Assembly (NCBI GenBank): GCA_025403435.1
Contig: CM046340.1
Span: 28,032,210 to 28,096,209 of the forward strand
Length of the DNA stretch: 64,000 nt
Reading direction: 5' to 3'
DNA from: Artocarpus heterophyllus
Taxonomy: Eukaryota > Streptophyta > Magnoliopsida > Rosales > Moraceae
Under the pieces are notes generated by a model. The model had not been told where the DNA came from, did not search any database, and worked only from the letters and a program-made list of their open reading frames with translations. Both the position numbers and the translations under genes were made by a program. Shown piece by piece: positions 24,301-36,007 of this stretch (its first letter is position 1; each line of letters opens with the position of its first letter).

Positions 24301-24899
24301 GTTGTTTCGCTCAATTCCAAACTTTCTTCTTTTTGTCGCACAGGTCGATGGTTAAGATCGACATTAAGTTGATGTGAGATTAGTGCTTGGATTGATTCTA
24401 GGCATATTTGCATGAGACCATACAAAACAACCATTGTTAGCCTTCAAAAAATCGATTAAGGAAGATTTTTATCTCGGCGTCGAGTTGTGATTCGATTTTC
24501 ACTATTTGATGCTCTTCTTTCAGATCAATTTGAATTTCATCAAGCTACTCTAACATTGATTCGATGTAGTCTTAATTACTTGATCCATTTGATGGTTGTA
24601 TCTGTAATTGCTATAAAGCTTTCTTCTGCTTCATAGCTGTGGCATAGCAGCTCCTTACTACTTCCTAACTTCCCAGTATCTCTCTGACCCCTCGCTTCGT
24701 TGGGAACCTAATTTGCTAGTGGTAGGTTGACGGGACTACCTTCATTGCATGAATTCAAGTTCATTCAAAGATAATGTTGTATGCCAAAGGACAATCCATA
24801 ATGAGAAAGCTCGTTATCTTATTTTCACTAGCTGCATAGACGGCAACTTGATCCTCTCGACAGCTGTGGTTGCTTCACCATTAAAACCTGCTAAGTCAG

Positions 24900-25213
24900 T
24901 AGCAGATTTCTTGCTCTACTCTTCACTATTTCCATCTTTTTCAGTAGTGAGAGGAACAAATGTTGGCTAAACTTCCATTGTCAACTAATATTTTGCCAAT
25001 TTTGTAGTTGGCGATGTTAAGTTTTATTACTAAGGCATCGTTATGTGGACTGTCAAACCTGAACTCCTCATCGCTTTGAAACAAAATCGTATAATCACCG
25101 TATTCATCTGTCTTTGATCTGGCACTCACTTGACATTCTCTTCGTTGCTGAGCCTTCATTTGATTGATGGAATCGCCATTGAAAACTAAGCCCCAACAAA
25201 TGGCCCCAATCAC
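24900..25213 (-). pseudogene. pol: protease region of element E
   Basis: The minus strand reads FDSPHNDALVIKLNIANYKI and then ILVDNGSLANI, the retropepsin block of Tat-lineage Ty3/gypsy elements. The active triad as DNG is common in this lineage, so I do not count it as damage. The frame is open for 90 codons and then breaks; 24300-24900, between protease and RT, is non-conserved linker with stops. Confidence 0.8.
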
Positions 25214-26926
25214 TTTTCTTACTAGTGGTGGTGATGGAGTCTTCTCCTAAGCCCGACAATCCTTTTGTCCTCCTCGCTCTTGATCAAGCCCGTAAACTTT
25301 CCTTCCCTGTTCGGACAAGTACTCTCTCAAATATCCTTTCTTGAGTAGTTCTATAATTTTAGACCGCAAAGGTTTGTAGTCAACTATTAGGTGCCTTATG
25401 CCTTAATGGAATTCATAATACTTTGTCTAGTCACGAGACAGACTCAGAGCCATCTTGTTCAGCCATTTGACGTAGTCTTTTCCTTCTAGCTGCACGACCA
25501 GCTCCATCGAGGATATACTTAAAGCATATTTCGGTGGCGATAGTAGTCTACTCTTGGGCCGTGATTTCTCTTCTTTTTTCCTCCATTCTCTTTTTGGTGG
25601 TGTTTTCGTTTGTCCTCTTCATCTACCCACTGTTTCTGCTGCCTTTCGCCCCATTAGTTTTGATCTCTACTTCTAGCGAGTTCTTTTTTGCATTGTTCCT
25701 TTTCTTCCTCCAAATCAATCCGTCCTTTTGCTCTATTCAAGGCTTCTTGGATGGTCTGAGGGTAATCAAAGCAAATACTGCTCTTGAAAGAGGACTTATG
25801 CAGGAGTCTTTTCTTCAACGCTTCTTGGGCCGTTCCATCATCTAAGTCTGAGATCTCTAAAAGTGCCTTGCTGAATCTTTTGATGTATACTCGCAACGAC
25901 TCGCTTGGACTTTGTACGACTAACCACAAGTCTTTAGTTGTCTTACCAGTTTTTAGGTGCACTGAGTAGGCTTTAACGAATGAATCTACCAGGTCCTCAA
26001 AGTTGTCGATCGACCTAGTGGGCAGGTCATTAAACCATCGAAGAGTTAGGCCCTTGAGACTCTATGTGAATAGCTTGCACATAGTCTCATCTAGAATCGA
26101 TTCTGGGATACTTGTAGCACTGACTATGTTTTTGTATTGCAGTAGGTGGCATTTCAAATTAGATGTTCCATCAAAGCGAGCGAACACAAGGTTATTGTAC
26201 TTCAGAGGAATGATCGAAGTAATCCTCCTCATGAATGGGGTTTCTCAAATGTTTTTTGAGATATCGTCTAGTGTCGGGGTCTTGCTTGTTGCCTCCAAGA
26301 GTATTTTATCAATCTTTTCTTCCACAAGCTTTGTGTTTTGTTCAAGCATCTCCCTCATCATCTGCTAAATGGCCTCAGGAGTTAGTAGAGTCAGCGTCAG
26401 AGTAGCTTCAAATCGAATGGTTGGTTCAACCATTCCTTCTCATTCTTCATTCTCCTTAGCAACTCGTTGGTTCGATTCTAGACGAGTATGCACGGTTGTT
26501 GTAGTCGCTACTATAGCGAGCATTGCTAGGTTTGCTATTGTGGTTGTCATTGACACTGTGATCGTTGTTGCTGGTGCTAGAGGTTGAGGAGATGTATAGC
26601 TGCTGCATCCTCCTGATGGGGTTGTAGGAGGATTGCTGTCTGATTGGCTAGGAATGCTGAGTACCTATAATAAGGGTAATAGTATGATAGGAGGCTACTT
26701 GTAAGTTCTGGTAACTGATCTAGCTCCTCAGAGTTGAGTTCTTGTTACTGAGCTGCTCTAATCTTTTATTATATTATTGTGAATGCATAGCTTGCTCCTG
26801 GAGCATTTTCTTTAGAGTTTCTACTTTTGCTATGAGGGATTCCATTTGTTGGTTCATTTGAGGAGTTGCTTCAACCTCTTCACTTGGTATTTTTGGTGTG
26901 TGTTGCTTGTCAGTGTTATCTGCCAT
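25214..26926 (-). pseudogene. gag: gag of Ty3/gypsy element E (broken)
   Basis: The likely start is the ATG complementary to 26924-26926 (MADNTDKQHTPKIPSEE), followed by a glutamine/leucine-rich coiled segment that stops at about 26765. The conserved capsid part is at 25654-25962 (SESLRVYIKRFSKALLEISD, then a basic, Glu-rich end). At least one frameshift separates the two. It would form the virus-like particle in the cytoplasm if intact. Confidence 0.82.
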
Positions 26927-26968
26927 TTGTGGTTAAGCTAGAAGATCTTGGTGTTGGTGATTTGTAGG

Positions 26969-26988
26969 CCCCACGGTGGGTGCCAAAC
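26969..26988 (-). other. Primer-binding site of element E
   Basis: Directly beside the 5' LTR the minus strand reads TTTGGCACCCACCGTGGGGC, the form of primer site I know from Tat-lineage Ty3/gypsy elements. It confirms 26989-27788 as the 5' LTR and the minus orientation. I did not assign the exact tRNA. Confidence 0.7.
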
Positions 26989-27788
26989 TGCAGACGTTGG
27001 ATCTACAATCAAATACAAGATGTGTCAATCTAGATTATTGTATTCTTTTTAATGGATTTGGGCCCTCAAATCATCGTTATTTGGATCTGTTAGCTTCAAA
27101 GGAAACAAGTTAAACCAATTGCAATAAAAACCTAACAAATTACATCCAAACAAAATAAAATAGTGCTAAAGAAATTAAAGATACCACATGCGAATTTTTA
27201 TAGTCATTCACTCTATAAAGAGAGCTACGTCTACTGTTCTTCACTATGCAAAAATTTGAAAGGTATAGATTACAAGGATAAAAATGTAGAGGAATTTTGG
27301 TAGAGCTTTTGTATGTTATGTTTTTCATTTGTACAATTGAAGATGTTATCTCCTTAGATAGAGAATAAGGTGAGTCATGGCTTCCAACCAACTGGCAGTG
27401 TGGAGTGATGACACTAGAGGTAACCATAATAGTGGGACACACGTCGGTCTGTGATAGGCCGCAAAAATCATGCTTTCCCCATGTTTTAGTTCATGGTTGG
27501 ACGTGCTTATAACTATCAGTTTATACCGATCGATTCCATCGAATGAATCCTTGAGAAACAAACCTGGACACAAACCTTCAATAACAAAATGTTACTCGAA
27601 TAATACATACCGATTATATATAGAATCAAACCGATCAATCCCATCGAAGCCTTAATTCCATTTACACATGTTATTCTTATGTCGAATACAAGAGTCGCTC
27701 AATTCTATTTGACTCACTCTAATTGCAACAATGGGCTGTCATTTTGGGCCCTTAGACAATTTAGGCCTGACCAAATTATACCCCAACA
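26989..27788 (-). repeat. 5' LTR of Ty3/gypsy element E
   Basis: This 800-bp copy partners 16722-17539. On the element strand it starts TGTTGGGGTATAATTTGG and ends at the plus-strand TGCAGACG. Beyond it GCCAT (27789-27793) is the TSD and solo LTR J resumes. Its many differences from the 3' LTR show that E is not recent. Confidence 0.9.
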
Positions 27789-27793
27789 GCCAT

Positions 27794-29444
27794 CCTCTAT
27801 CGACAATAAATCAGGTATTACTAAGCATTTACTGTGCCAGTCTATGTTTATAATACAGCAGAAACTCAACTTAATAAACAAGCATGATTTTAGTATAATT
27901 AACATTAGTTATGCAACACAATTAAATTACATAAAGAAAGCATGACTAAGTTTATGCAAGAATTTGACAGCATAATAACATTAATAATAATTATTAAAAC
28001 TTAGAAATATAATTTATTCCTTAAAAATATAAGTGTTACAACATAGATATAGAGTTGAAATCCATAAAAGAGTACTATACATTAAGATCATCTCCTTGTC
28101 TCACCAAACTCTCTACACTAATTTAGACATTATTTTGTTGTTTTTAGTGGGGTCAGGAAAATACCCTAACAGTATCTCAACCCTAAAGGGATATTGTTGA
28201 GTCTAACTCAATACAAAGGAAAACAACAAAAAAGGGGGAAATGAAAGGCCCAAGGCCTGTTGGGATGCCCAGGAGGGGAGGGAGAGGACTTGTATTTATA
28301 GTGAGAAATTTTCACAATTTAACATTTTTTATTATTTTTTATTAATATTTTATTAATATTCATTTATTTATATCTTTTATTTTTTCTTTCTTTAATGATT
28401 CGCCACCCGTCCCATTATGAACATCTAGAACTGATTGTTTTGATTTTATTGTTTTTTTTTTTTTTTTACTTTAGTCAGCTACCTTCCCCACTGATTATGA
28501 ATCAGATTTGGTTGTTTTAATTTTTTCTCTTTTCTTTCAAGCATTCTCAACTCTTGAGTGTGCTAATTATAGTTTGTAATCCAATGTATCACCTATACAG
28601 ATAGGACACACAAGAGCCCCTAGATCGCTTACCAAAGATGAATATGCCACTGAGATCGAATCAACTCGAGAAAACTAAATGCACGACTTGAGACCATTGG
28701 ATGGATCATGCGTTAGCAAATCATGCGGTTGTTAAAACGCGCACGTAAGGAGGAAGGCACAGTGAATTCTGTAGAGGGGAGGGGTATGTGGACGCTCCAG
28801 ATGAGCTGGATGGTAGCGATCATATGGTTCTTCTTACGCCACGTGTCCCTGGTTTTATTTTTATTTTCTTTTTTTGATTTCTTGAGCATTTGAGGTTCAT
28901 TTTTGCCCCTTTTTGTGCCGTTTTCTCTGTTTTTCCTCAAGATTTCACATCTAAAATAAAATAAACATACCAAAATTAATTATTTTACAAACATAATTTT
29001 TACAATTGTTAAAAATATTTATTTTATAATAAATATTACTAAAAATAAATAAAAATTTCTAAAATTAACAAACCTTAATAGATTGCTATTTAAGACTTGG
29101 AATTATTTTTACAAATTACTATAAATATTATAGAACATATTTACAAACTCAAAACACACTATCAAACACACTAAGACTCAAAATAAAAACACATAACATT
29201 ATTTTTATGGTTTTGACTATTTATGAACTAAACACATATTTAACACCGAAACAACTCTAAAAATTACCAAAATATTATTAAACATAAAAACACACTAAAA
29301 ACATATTTTTAAACATCTATACACACTAAGACACAAAAATACCTAATAACACAAAAATACTATTAATTAGAGGATTTAATGAGAAATAAAAGCATAAATA
29401 AATGATTTAAGCCTTAAAAAATGTATACTTTTACAGTCTCATCA
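27794..29444 (-). repeat. Solo LTR J, right part
   Basis: This continues J after element E and ends CTCATCA at 29444 before the TSD CTTAT. It aligns with 59000-60517 of F's LTR, including the closing ACAGTTTCATCA. Without inserts J is about 2.25 kb. No gene is seen; the central part has poly-T and A/T-rich stretches only. Confidence 0.8.
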
Positions 29445-29449
29445 CTTAT

Positions 29450-29574
29450 CATATATTCAACAGTAATGACATATAAAGGACAACATTTGATATATAAAAA
29501 TAATAAACTCTTTGTTGATTAAATGCCTCCAAATACTATTACATCATTTAATCCTTAAGGTACTTAGTATAACA
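29450..29574 (-). repeat. 5' LTR of copia element A, end part
   Basis: This is the inverted LTR start (minus strand TGTTATACTAAG, from 29574 leftward). It continues the LTR broken at 16121. Beyond 29574 the sequence is the RT of element F, so A inserted in F's pol. The expected TSD copy is 29575-29579 (ATAAT); its partner lies outside the window. Confidence 0.85.
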
Positions 29575-30900
29575 ATAATATCATAAATATCCATCGAGAA
29601 AGCAATAGAAAAGATGACCAGTTATACATTCTAAGATTTGATCGATGAATGGGAGTAGGAAATGGTCCTTGCAAATAGGGGCATTCAACTTCTGATAGCC
29701 TATGCACATACGACATACAGTGGTGACTTCTGTAGGGACAATATCTCCTTTCTCATTTTCCATCATAGTTATACATGATTTCTTAAGTACAACTTAGATT
29801 GGACTGACCCATTCACTGTCAACAATGGGATAAATGGTACCCCCATCTAACAACTTCAAAACTTTATTCTTCACAACTTGTTTCACTATTGGGTTCAGTC
29901 TTCTTTAGGGATCTCTTTTAGGGTTAGCTTCATCTTCCAAATGGATATGATGAGAGCAGATCAAGGGACTAATAACCTTGATATCAGCTATCGTCCATTC
30001 CAACATTATTTTGTGCTCATACAACAGGTTGATTAACCATTGTTCCTTTGATTCATCAAGTTTGGATGAGATGATGATAGGGGAAGAATCATTAGTTCCT
30101 AAGAATGCATGCTTCAGTCCTTAGCAACATCAGGCCACCTCAATTTTTGGGATCTCCTTAGTTGATGGTTTTGACTTTTCTTTTTCCTGTAGTAGTTCTT
30201 CAAAACACAATTGCCAAAGCTTTATTCCCTTGTCCAATAGCTGTTTATAAATGTCAGAGATAAGATTGGGACTCTCATGCTTAGAGTTTTAGAGGAATTT
30301 TCAACTTCATTAGTTTGTCCTTGAAATTCCTCTAGAATAGCTTTGTCGATGATTTCAATGTAAAAACCCTTGTCATCATTTTGTGGTTGTTTTTCGATAT
30401 GGAAAATATTCACTTCAAGAGTCATGTTCCTAAAAGAGATTTTCATGAGACTATTCCTACTATTAATGAGAGCAATAGCTATGGATAGAAAAGATCTTCT
30501 AAGAATGATAGGGATTTTTGATCCCATGTCTACCTTGCATTGGGTATCGAAGATGAGAAAATTCACGGGGTAATAGAACTTATCAATTTGTAACAAAATG
30601 TCTTACAATATCTCTTGTAGTAGTTTGATGGATCTACCGGCTAGTTGCAAGACCACAGATGTGGGCATAATCTCCCCAAGTCCTAGTTGCAAGTAAGTCA
30701 AATAAGGCATAAGGTTGACACTCGCTCCTAGGTCTAACAGGGTTTGTGTGAATTCATAAGTTCCTATATAGCGCTTGATTTTGGGACATCTAGGATCCTT
30801 GTACTTGAGTGGTGCTTTTTGTTCCAATATTGTTTGATTATATGCAACAAAGGAAGGTTGATTGGAACTTGCTTCAAATATTCCAAGACCTTTCCATGAC
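29575..30900 (-). pseudogene. pol: protease to RT start of Ty3/gypsy element F (Athila/Tat-like)
   Basis: On the minus strand, 30603-30827 reads KYKDPRCPKI then DLGASVNLMP and LGLGEIMPTSVVLQLAGRS, an Athila/Ogre-type retropepsin. After one stop the same frame continues at 30222-30596 (DKFYYPVNFLIFDT, PIILRRSFLS). RT begins at 29581-29766 with CIGYQKLNAP, KDHFLLPFIDQ and YCFLDGY, then ends abruptly at the insertion point of copia element A. The rest of pol should lie left of the window. Confidence 0.85.
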
Positions 30901-31170
30901 TTTCCAGTTTTTTTTTCAATAGGTCAAAGACCTTAAAGGAAAGGGACCTTCATTGGAAGCTTGCTTACTTCTACTTTTTTTTCTTTTTGTCTTCTTCCTC
31001 ACTACTCATGTATGCAATGCTTGTTGATGGAGCATTTGGTGTTTTATCGCTATGAGTTGCGACCTAATTAACCTCTTTGATGTTATCCATTTTAGATTTA
31101 GAGGTTTGTGTCTTGTGTTGTCCTCTTGGAATGGGTTTAGGTTGAGATAGAAATTTACCATGCTCCTGGA

Positions 31171-31500
31171 TAGCTAAGGTATGCCCTAAGGAGTAAAAAT
31201 GTAATATGTTTTTGGAAATATTTTTATCAATAAAGAATTTATTTATTATTTATCTACTAAATCTTGTCCTCTTTACTTTTATATTTGTTGAATGTATGTT
31301 AAGCAAACAAAAGTCTAAGACTATCGGTCTAAACCTTTAAGAATTAGGCATATGATGGACATATTATACGGAAGACATGATTCTTAAGGTGACGGTCTAA
31401 ATCATAAGATCCGCAATCGAGGAAATAAAGCTGGGCGCTTTATTTATGTAAAGATTGTTATGTTGTCTACATCCCTTTGGAATATCCTTTTGGAAAATGG
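31171..31500 (+). repeat. Truncated copia LTR start in element F
   Basis: GGTATGCCCTAAGGAGTAAA and about 300 bp after it match the first part of the copia LTR family (compare 6850-7160). The match stops near 31500 after a small local duplication (CCTTTGGAATATCCTTTTGG). No primer site, body or second end is attached. It is a truncated fragment in F's gag/leader region, apparently independent of A-D. Confidence 0.75.
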
Positions 31501-32107
31501 CCATCCGACCTTCCTCAAGACGACCTCAAGTAAATGTAAAATCAGTTCTTCAGTTGGATTCTTTCTCGTCTTCAAACCCAACCAACTGGAGAGGTTGGTT
31601 TCTTCCTTTGATGAAGCCAAAAGAGACAGAGTTATCAAAAATAAGTCCACGTGAGAGTTGCGTGCTTCATTGTAAAGTATATTCTTAAACAAAACCACAA
31701 TTTAGTTTTTAAGTTTTATGACAAACATAGATCTAATAGTCTTATGAAATTTTATTTCTAATTTCAAAAACCTAAATCTAAACCTAAAACTAACACGCAA
31801 CGAAATTACATAACCTTAATACAGTTCTAAAGCAAAGCACAAAATATTTACAAAAACTAAAATTAAATTTCTTTTTATTATATATATTTCCTTTTTTTTG
31901 AAATTATTTATTTATTTTTATTTTTGAATAGTGAATAGTATGTGAATTGTAACTGGAATACTACCCTCATCAATAGTAACTTATTTAACTAAATAATTAA
32001 CCTACAAATTAAAAATGATTATAATTACAATATTTACACGAAAAGGATAGATTACTTACCTATTGCTGCATTTAATTTAGCAATTTGATGCAAACACATC
32101 ACCAGCT
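31501..32107 (-). other. Leader/gag-proximal region of element F
   Basis: An open minus-strand stretch of 84 codons (31444-31698) partly overlaps the LTR fragment, and I do not recognise it. The remainder is AT-rich with no motif. By position it is F's leader and the start of gag. Confidence 0.5.
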
Positions 32108-32126
32108 TGAAAACGGCACCAAAATC
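32108..32126 (-). other. Primer-binding site region of element F
   Basis: The minus strand reads TTTGGTGCCGTTTTCAAG, similar to the TTGGCGCCGTTGCCGG primer site of Athila-type elements. It sits just left of the LTR start and shows that F runs on the minus strand with its 5' LTR to the right. Confidence 0.65.
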
Positions 32127-32131
32127 TTTTA

Positions 32132-32181
32132 TGTTTTGCCCAAAATGTTTCTCTAAATATAGTCATTTGTAGTATAATAAA
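32132..32181 (-). repeat. 5' LTR of element F, left fragment
   Basis: TGTTTTGCCCAAAATG starts the LTR (plus-strand reading). It is interrupted at 32181 by solo LTR G with TSD ATAAA (32177-32181 and 58479-58483) and resumes at 58484. The joined sequence matches solo LTR J. Confidence 0.8.
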
Positions 32182-32749
32182 TGTGACAACCCCTCTTTTT
32201 GGGCAGTCACTTTACTTACTTAATCATCATTACTTAAACAGTAATCTTGCTTACTTAGTAGGAAAAATACTGAAATAAAATTTTTTTTTCTTTAAACATT
32301 CTTAAAAATATACTTACAAACTATTGCAACTTCTGTCACAAATTTAGTAGAGACCTCGCTCAACATTTGCCTTTAAAAACATTTAAAATCATTCCTTAAA
32401 ACTTAACAAGGAACATTTATTAAATCATAGCTTAAAACTTCACTTTATAATTTTATAACACATTTAGTTCAATGTATCTTAAAACTCAGATTTTCTTTAG
32501 ACTTTGAAAACACTACATTAAACAATGGAAAACCTTTTCTTTGTGTAGCAAAAGCAAACAGTGATGGTATCCATACCCAAATCTTCGCATCTGTCCTCCG
32601 CAGCACCCAGCTCTTCTAACGGGTCCTACTGGTCACCCATAAATTACGTACAGCATGAAGAAACTTTTTAATGAGCTCTCACTCAGTAAGTTCAAACATA
32701 AACTCACAAATCATTTAATATGCTTTAAAACTTTCTTATGAAAGCCTTT

Positions 32750-33140
32750 CTCTTAAAACATATATCATCAACATTTTCCATAGACATTTCTAAAAATAGC
32801 TTTCGTAAACATTCTTCATAAAACTTTTCTAGAACGTTTCCCATAAACGCTTTTTATAAAACATTTATCATGTAGCAATCCTTAGAATGCTTTTCGTAAA
32901 ACAACATTTATAAACCTTTTTCTTAAAACTTTTATCATAAACGCTTTTCATAAACATTTTTCATAAAATATTCCTAAAACGTTTCTCATAAACGCTTTCA
33001 TAAAGTATTTCTATAACATTTTTCATAAACACTTTTCATAAAATATTTAACATAAAACAATCCTTAGATTGCTTTTCATAAATGTTATTTATGTTTTCAT
33101 AAACACTTAATATAAAACATTCTTCAGAATGTTTTTCATA
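32750..33140. repeat. Degenerate short repeats in LTR G
   Basis: A run of ~20-bp CATAAACNNTTTT-like units, with a larger unit (AACAATCCTTAGATTGCTTTTCAT type) seen near 32875, 33055 and 33115. No coding capacity. Confidence 0.7.
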
Positions 33141-33559
33141 GCATATAAATGTTTCATAACAAACAAATCAAGTACAATCGTAATACATGTTTTCATTTAT
33201 GCTCAATTAAGAACTTTCGATTATGAGCATCTTATGAACATTCTTTCTTACTTTGACTTTCTATCCTTGTTCCTTATCTTTTCTTATTTTATACTTTAAC
33301 TTTCCTTATCTGACTTTAACTTTCCACCTTTTGTTTCTTAACTTTCTTTATCTTATAACCTTTAGTGTTCGTACCAACATCTTTAATCATGAGATCATAA
33401 ACGTGATGCTTCCCTTGTGGAAGACTTAAGACCATCGAACTTCGAGGTTGTGTACCTCACATCTAGGAGGTTAAACTTTAACTTTACTTTCATTACCTCA
33501 CAACGAGGACGTTGGTATGACACTTTCTTTTTAACTTTATGTTACCTTTTTATTAACCT

Positions 33560-34325
33560 TAGTGAGCACATCAAATGCAACCACATCATATGCAAACACG
33601 CTTGCAAATCATAGCTTGTACTATAAAATCTATTGCATACCAAATGCAACTTGAAACGCAAATACATTTTACAAATCATAACTTATATTCTGAAATATAT
33701 TGCATACGAATGCAACATATAATGCAATCACATATTGCAAATCATAACTTTTATTCTGAATCATATTGCATATAAATACAACATATAACACATATTGAAA
33801 ATCATATCTCTTATTCTGAATCATATTGCATACAAATGCAACATATAACGCAATTACATATTGCAAATCATAACTTTTATTCTGAAACATATTGCATACA
33901 AATGCAACAAATAACGTAATCACATATTGCAAATCATAAATTTTTATTCTGAAACATATTGTATACAAATGCAACATATAACGAAATCACATATTACGAA
34001 TCATAACTTTTTATTCTGAAACATATTGCATGCAAATGCAACATATAACGTAATCACATATTGCAAATCATAACTTTTTATTCTAAAACATATTGTATAC
34101 AAATGCAATATATAACGAAATCACATATTGCGAATCATAACTTTTTATTCTGAAACATATTGCATACAAATGCAACATATAACGCAATCACATATTATAA
34201 ATCATAACTTTTTATTCTGAAACATATTGCATATAAATGCAACATATAACGCAATCACATATTGCAAATCATAATTGTTATTCTGAATCATATTGCATAC
34301 AAATGCAACATATTACATAACAAAT
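33560..34325. repeat. ~66-bp tandem array inside LTR G
   Basis: About eleven copies of a unit containing TTGCAAATCATAACTTTT, TTCTGAAACATATTGCAT and ACAAATGCAACATATAACG. The TTCTGA marks lie near 33687, 33753, 33813, 33880, 33948, 34013, 34148, 34214 and 34280, with a mutated one at 34080. The middle copies are very alike and the outer ones diverged, as expected for arrays that expand by slippage or unequal exchange. Confidence 0.9.
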
Positions 34326-36007
34326 ACTTCATAAAACTTATAACTTAAATTATAAAACATTATGCATTATCGAAATGCAGGACTTATACTAATCCTATTT
34401 CGTATCTAGGTTGCACATCTACATCTAGATCATAATCTGGTACATAAAAACTGTCCAGTAAGTTCATCTTTTTATTGTCCATTCTATAGGTCTTTTATCA
34501 TCTAGTCGTTCCAGACTAGCGATAATAATTATCTAAAACATGTTTACGTACTTGTCTGAAAACTTCTAAGGGTCATAACAGAGCTTAACTTTTCATATCT
34601 CTCTTGAACATGTCTAGCCATTCCTTGGGGTGCTGAAAAAGGAAAAATTAGCTCTTGTCTTTTTGTATTCGTAGAGTCTCTCTCTTGGCTCTACTCTTGT
34701 GACCTCTCTGTTGGTCAAGAGAAATTTTCTAAATTCTACTTGATTATCTAAATCGTTCTCACGATTTCTAATCAAAACTAGGGTGTCTTATAGTAGTTCT
34801 TCTAGTTTCTTATAAGCAAATTGGAGGTTACATCCTTAATGGGTTTCTTATGGACCTTATTGTGCATGTTCATTATGCACTACATGGTATTGTATTTATA
34901 TACTATATCTTGTTATACTCTAGATAACAAGCATCAATCATAACATTCATATCCATATCATTCGCTCATGTAAGTATCATACTTACATATCATATTCATA
35001 AACATATCATACATATACATGTCATTCATATCATACTTTCACATATTATGCTTTCACATATTACTCATACTCATGTCATTCATATCATATATACACTTGT
35101 CGTTCATACTTTTATATCGTACAGTTGTTATACATTTTTCTTCTTCGGATAGCAACTATTTCATATTATATTCATATAATACTTTAAGTCATGTCACATT
35201 TATAATACACACACCAATTATAGTTCACAACTCATGCAAATCAATATGCAAATAGGCTTCAAACATAACGGTTGCAAATCCATTGCAAATCTTATTTTGT
35301 ACTTTAGAACTTTTTTGCATAATAAATGGAAATATACTTTAAAAACAACTTGTATAACCATTGCAAACTCATTTACAAATGCATATGTAAGCATTTAAAA
35401 ACTATTTACTTCATGCTGTAGGTGAAGTCTGAACTTACTTGGACTTTACTCTAACGTTCCCTCCTCCGTTCCTATCTCGTTCCTTTTCTTTCCATTGGTC
35501 AGCTTTGGTGTCCTGATCAAACGATAGCGGACTTATCAATTAACTTTCTTTTTATCAATCTACTCGATTGATAATATAATGTAAACATTAAACATTCATT
35601 TCCTTTTAACTTGACTTGTGTACTATCGGTCTACCGGTCTTTCACTAACTTTATAACCCACCAGGGTCATCTTTCTATTATTAATTCTTTAATCTCACAT
35701 GACGGTTACGTTACTTAACGTATTACGAAACACTTTTTGTCTAATAACATTATGCTAAATCGAAGTGTTCGGCTCCGTTCTAGCCATTTCCTTGATAATG
35801 ATGATTTTACCCTTAACAGGTTTTTCGTCAACCTTGTAACATTATAAAACCCACATAAAATAGTGTAACAATCACTGATCATGCATTTTTATGAAAGCAT
35901 CTAAAACAATTTATTTTAAAATGGTTCATTCTGTAGGCAAGATTCCTACTTGGACTCTGAGCTAAGCGGGTCTAGTTGTACCTCGTTGTATCTACAGTAT
36001 GTAAAGC

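Larger units (their letters stand above)
32182..36007. repeat. Long solo LTR G (Ty3/gypsy-type), left part
   Basis: It starts TGTGACAACCCC and its other end is GTCGTTACA at 58478, giving near-inverted termini (TGTGACAAC and TGTAACGAC). Identical TSDs ATAAA flank it. With inserts removed it is about 5.4 kb, long for an LTR, and no gag-pol is attached. Content includes degenerate CATAAAN repeats (about 32750-33140), a 66-bp tandem array (33560-34325) and CATATCAT-rich stretches (34920-35110). A minus orientation is likely from the purine-rich block near the far end but is uncertain. Confidence 0.7.

Noticed and set aside
24941..25213. DNG in E's protease as an inactivating mutation
   Set aside because: As far as I know, DNG is common at this place in Tat-lineage proteases, so it is not evidence of damage.
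25534..25845. Hydrophobic plus-strand frame as a membrane protein
   Set aside because: It is the complement of the charged, basic gag region on the minus strand; hydrophobicity is a by-product.
26003..26587. Long plus-strand frames opposite E's gag as an additional antisense gene
   Set aside because: They mirror coding sequence of gag on the minus strand and show no promoter or known motif.
29445..29574. An independent short copia LTR fragment in element F
   Set aside because: It joins precisely to 16121 across solo LTR J, so it is the end of element A's 5' LTR.
33669..33977. 102-codon minus-strand frame with repeated NMIQNK-type units as a repeat protein
   Set aside because: It is simply the translation of the 66-bp array, whose length variation and lack of context argue against a gene.
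33560..34325. A CRISPR-like array
   Set aside because: Units are directly adjacent with no unique spacers, and the context is a plant LTR; it is a plain tandem repeat.
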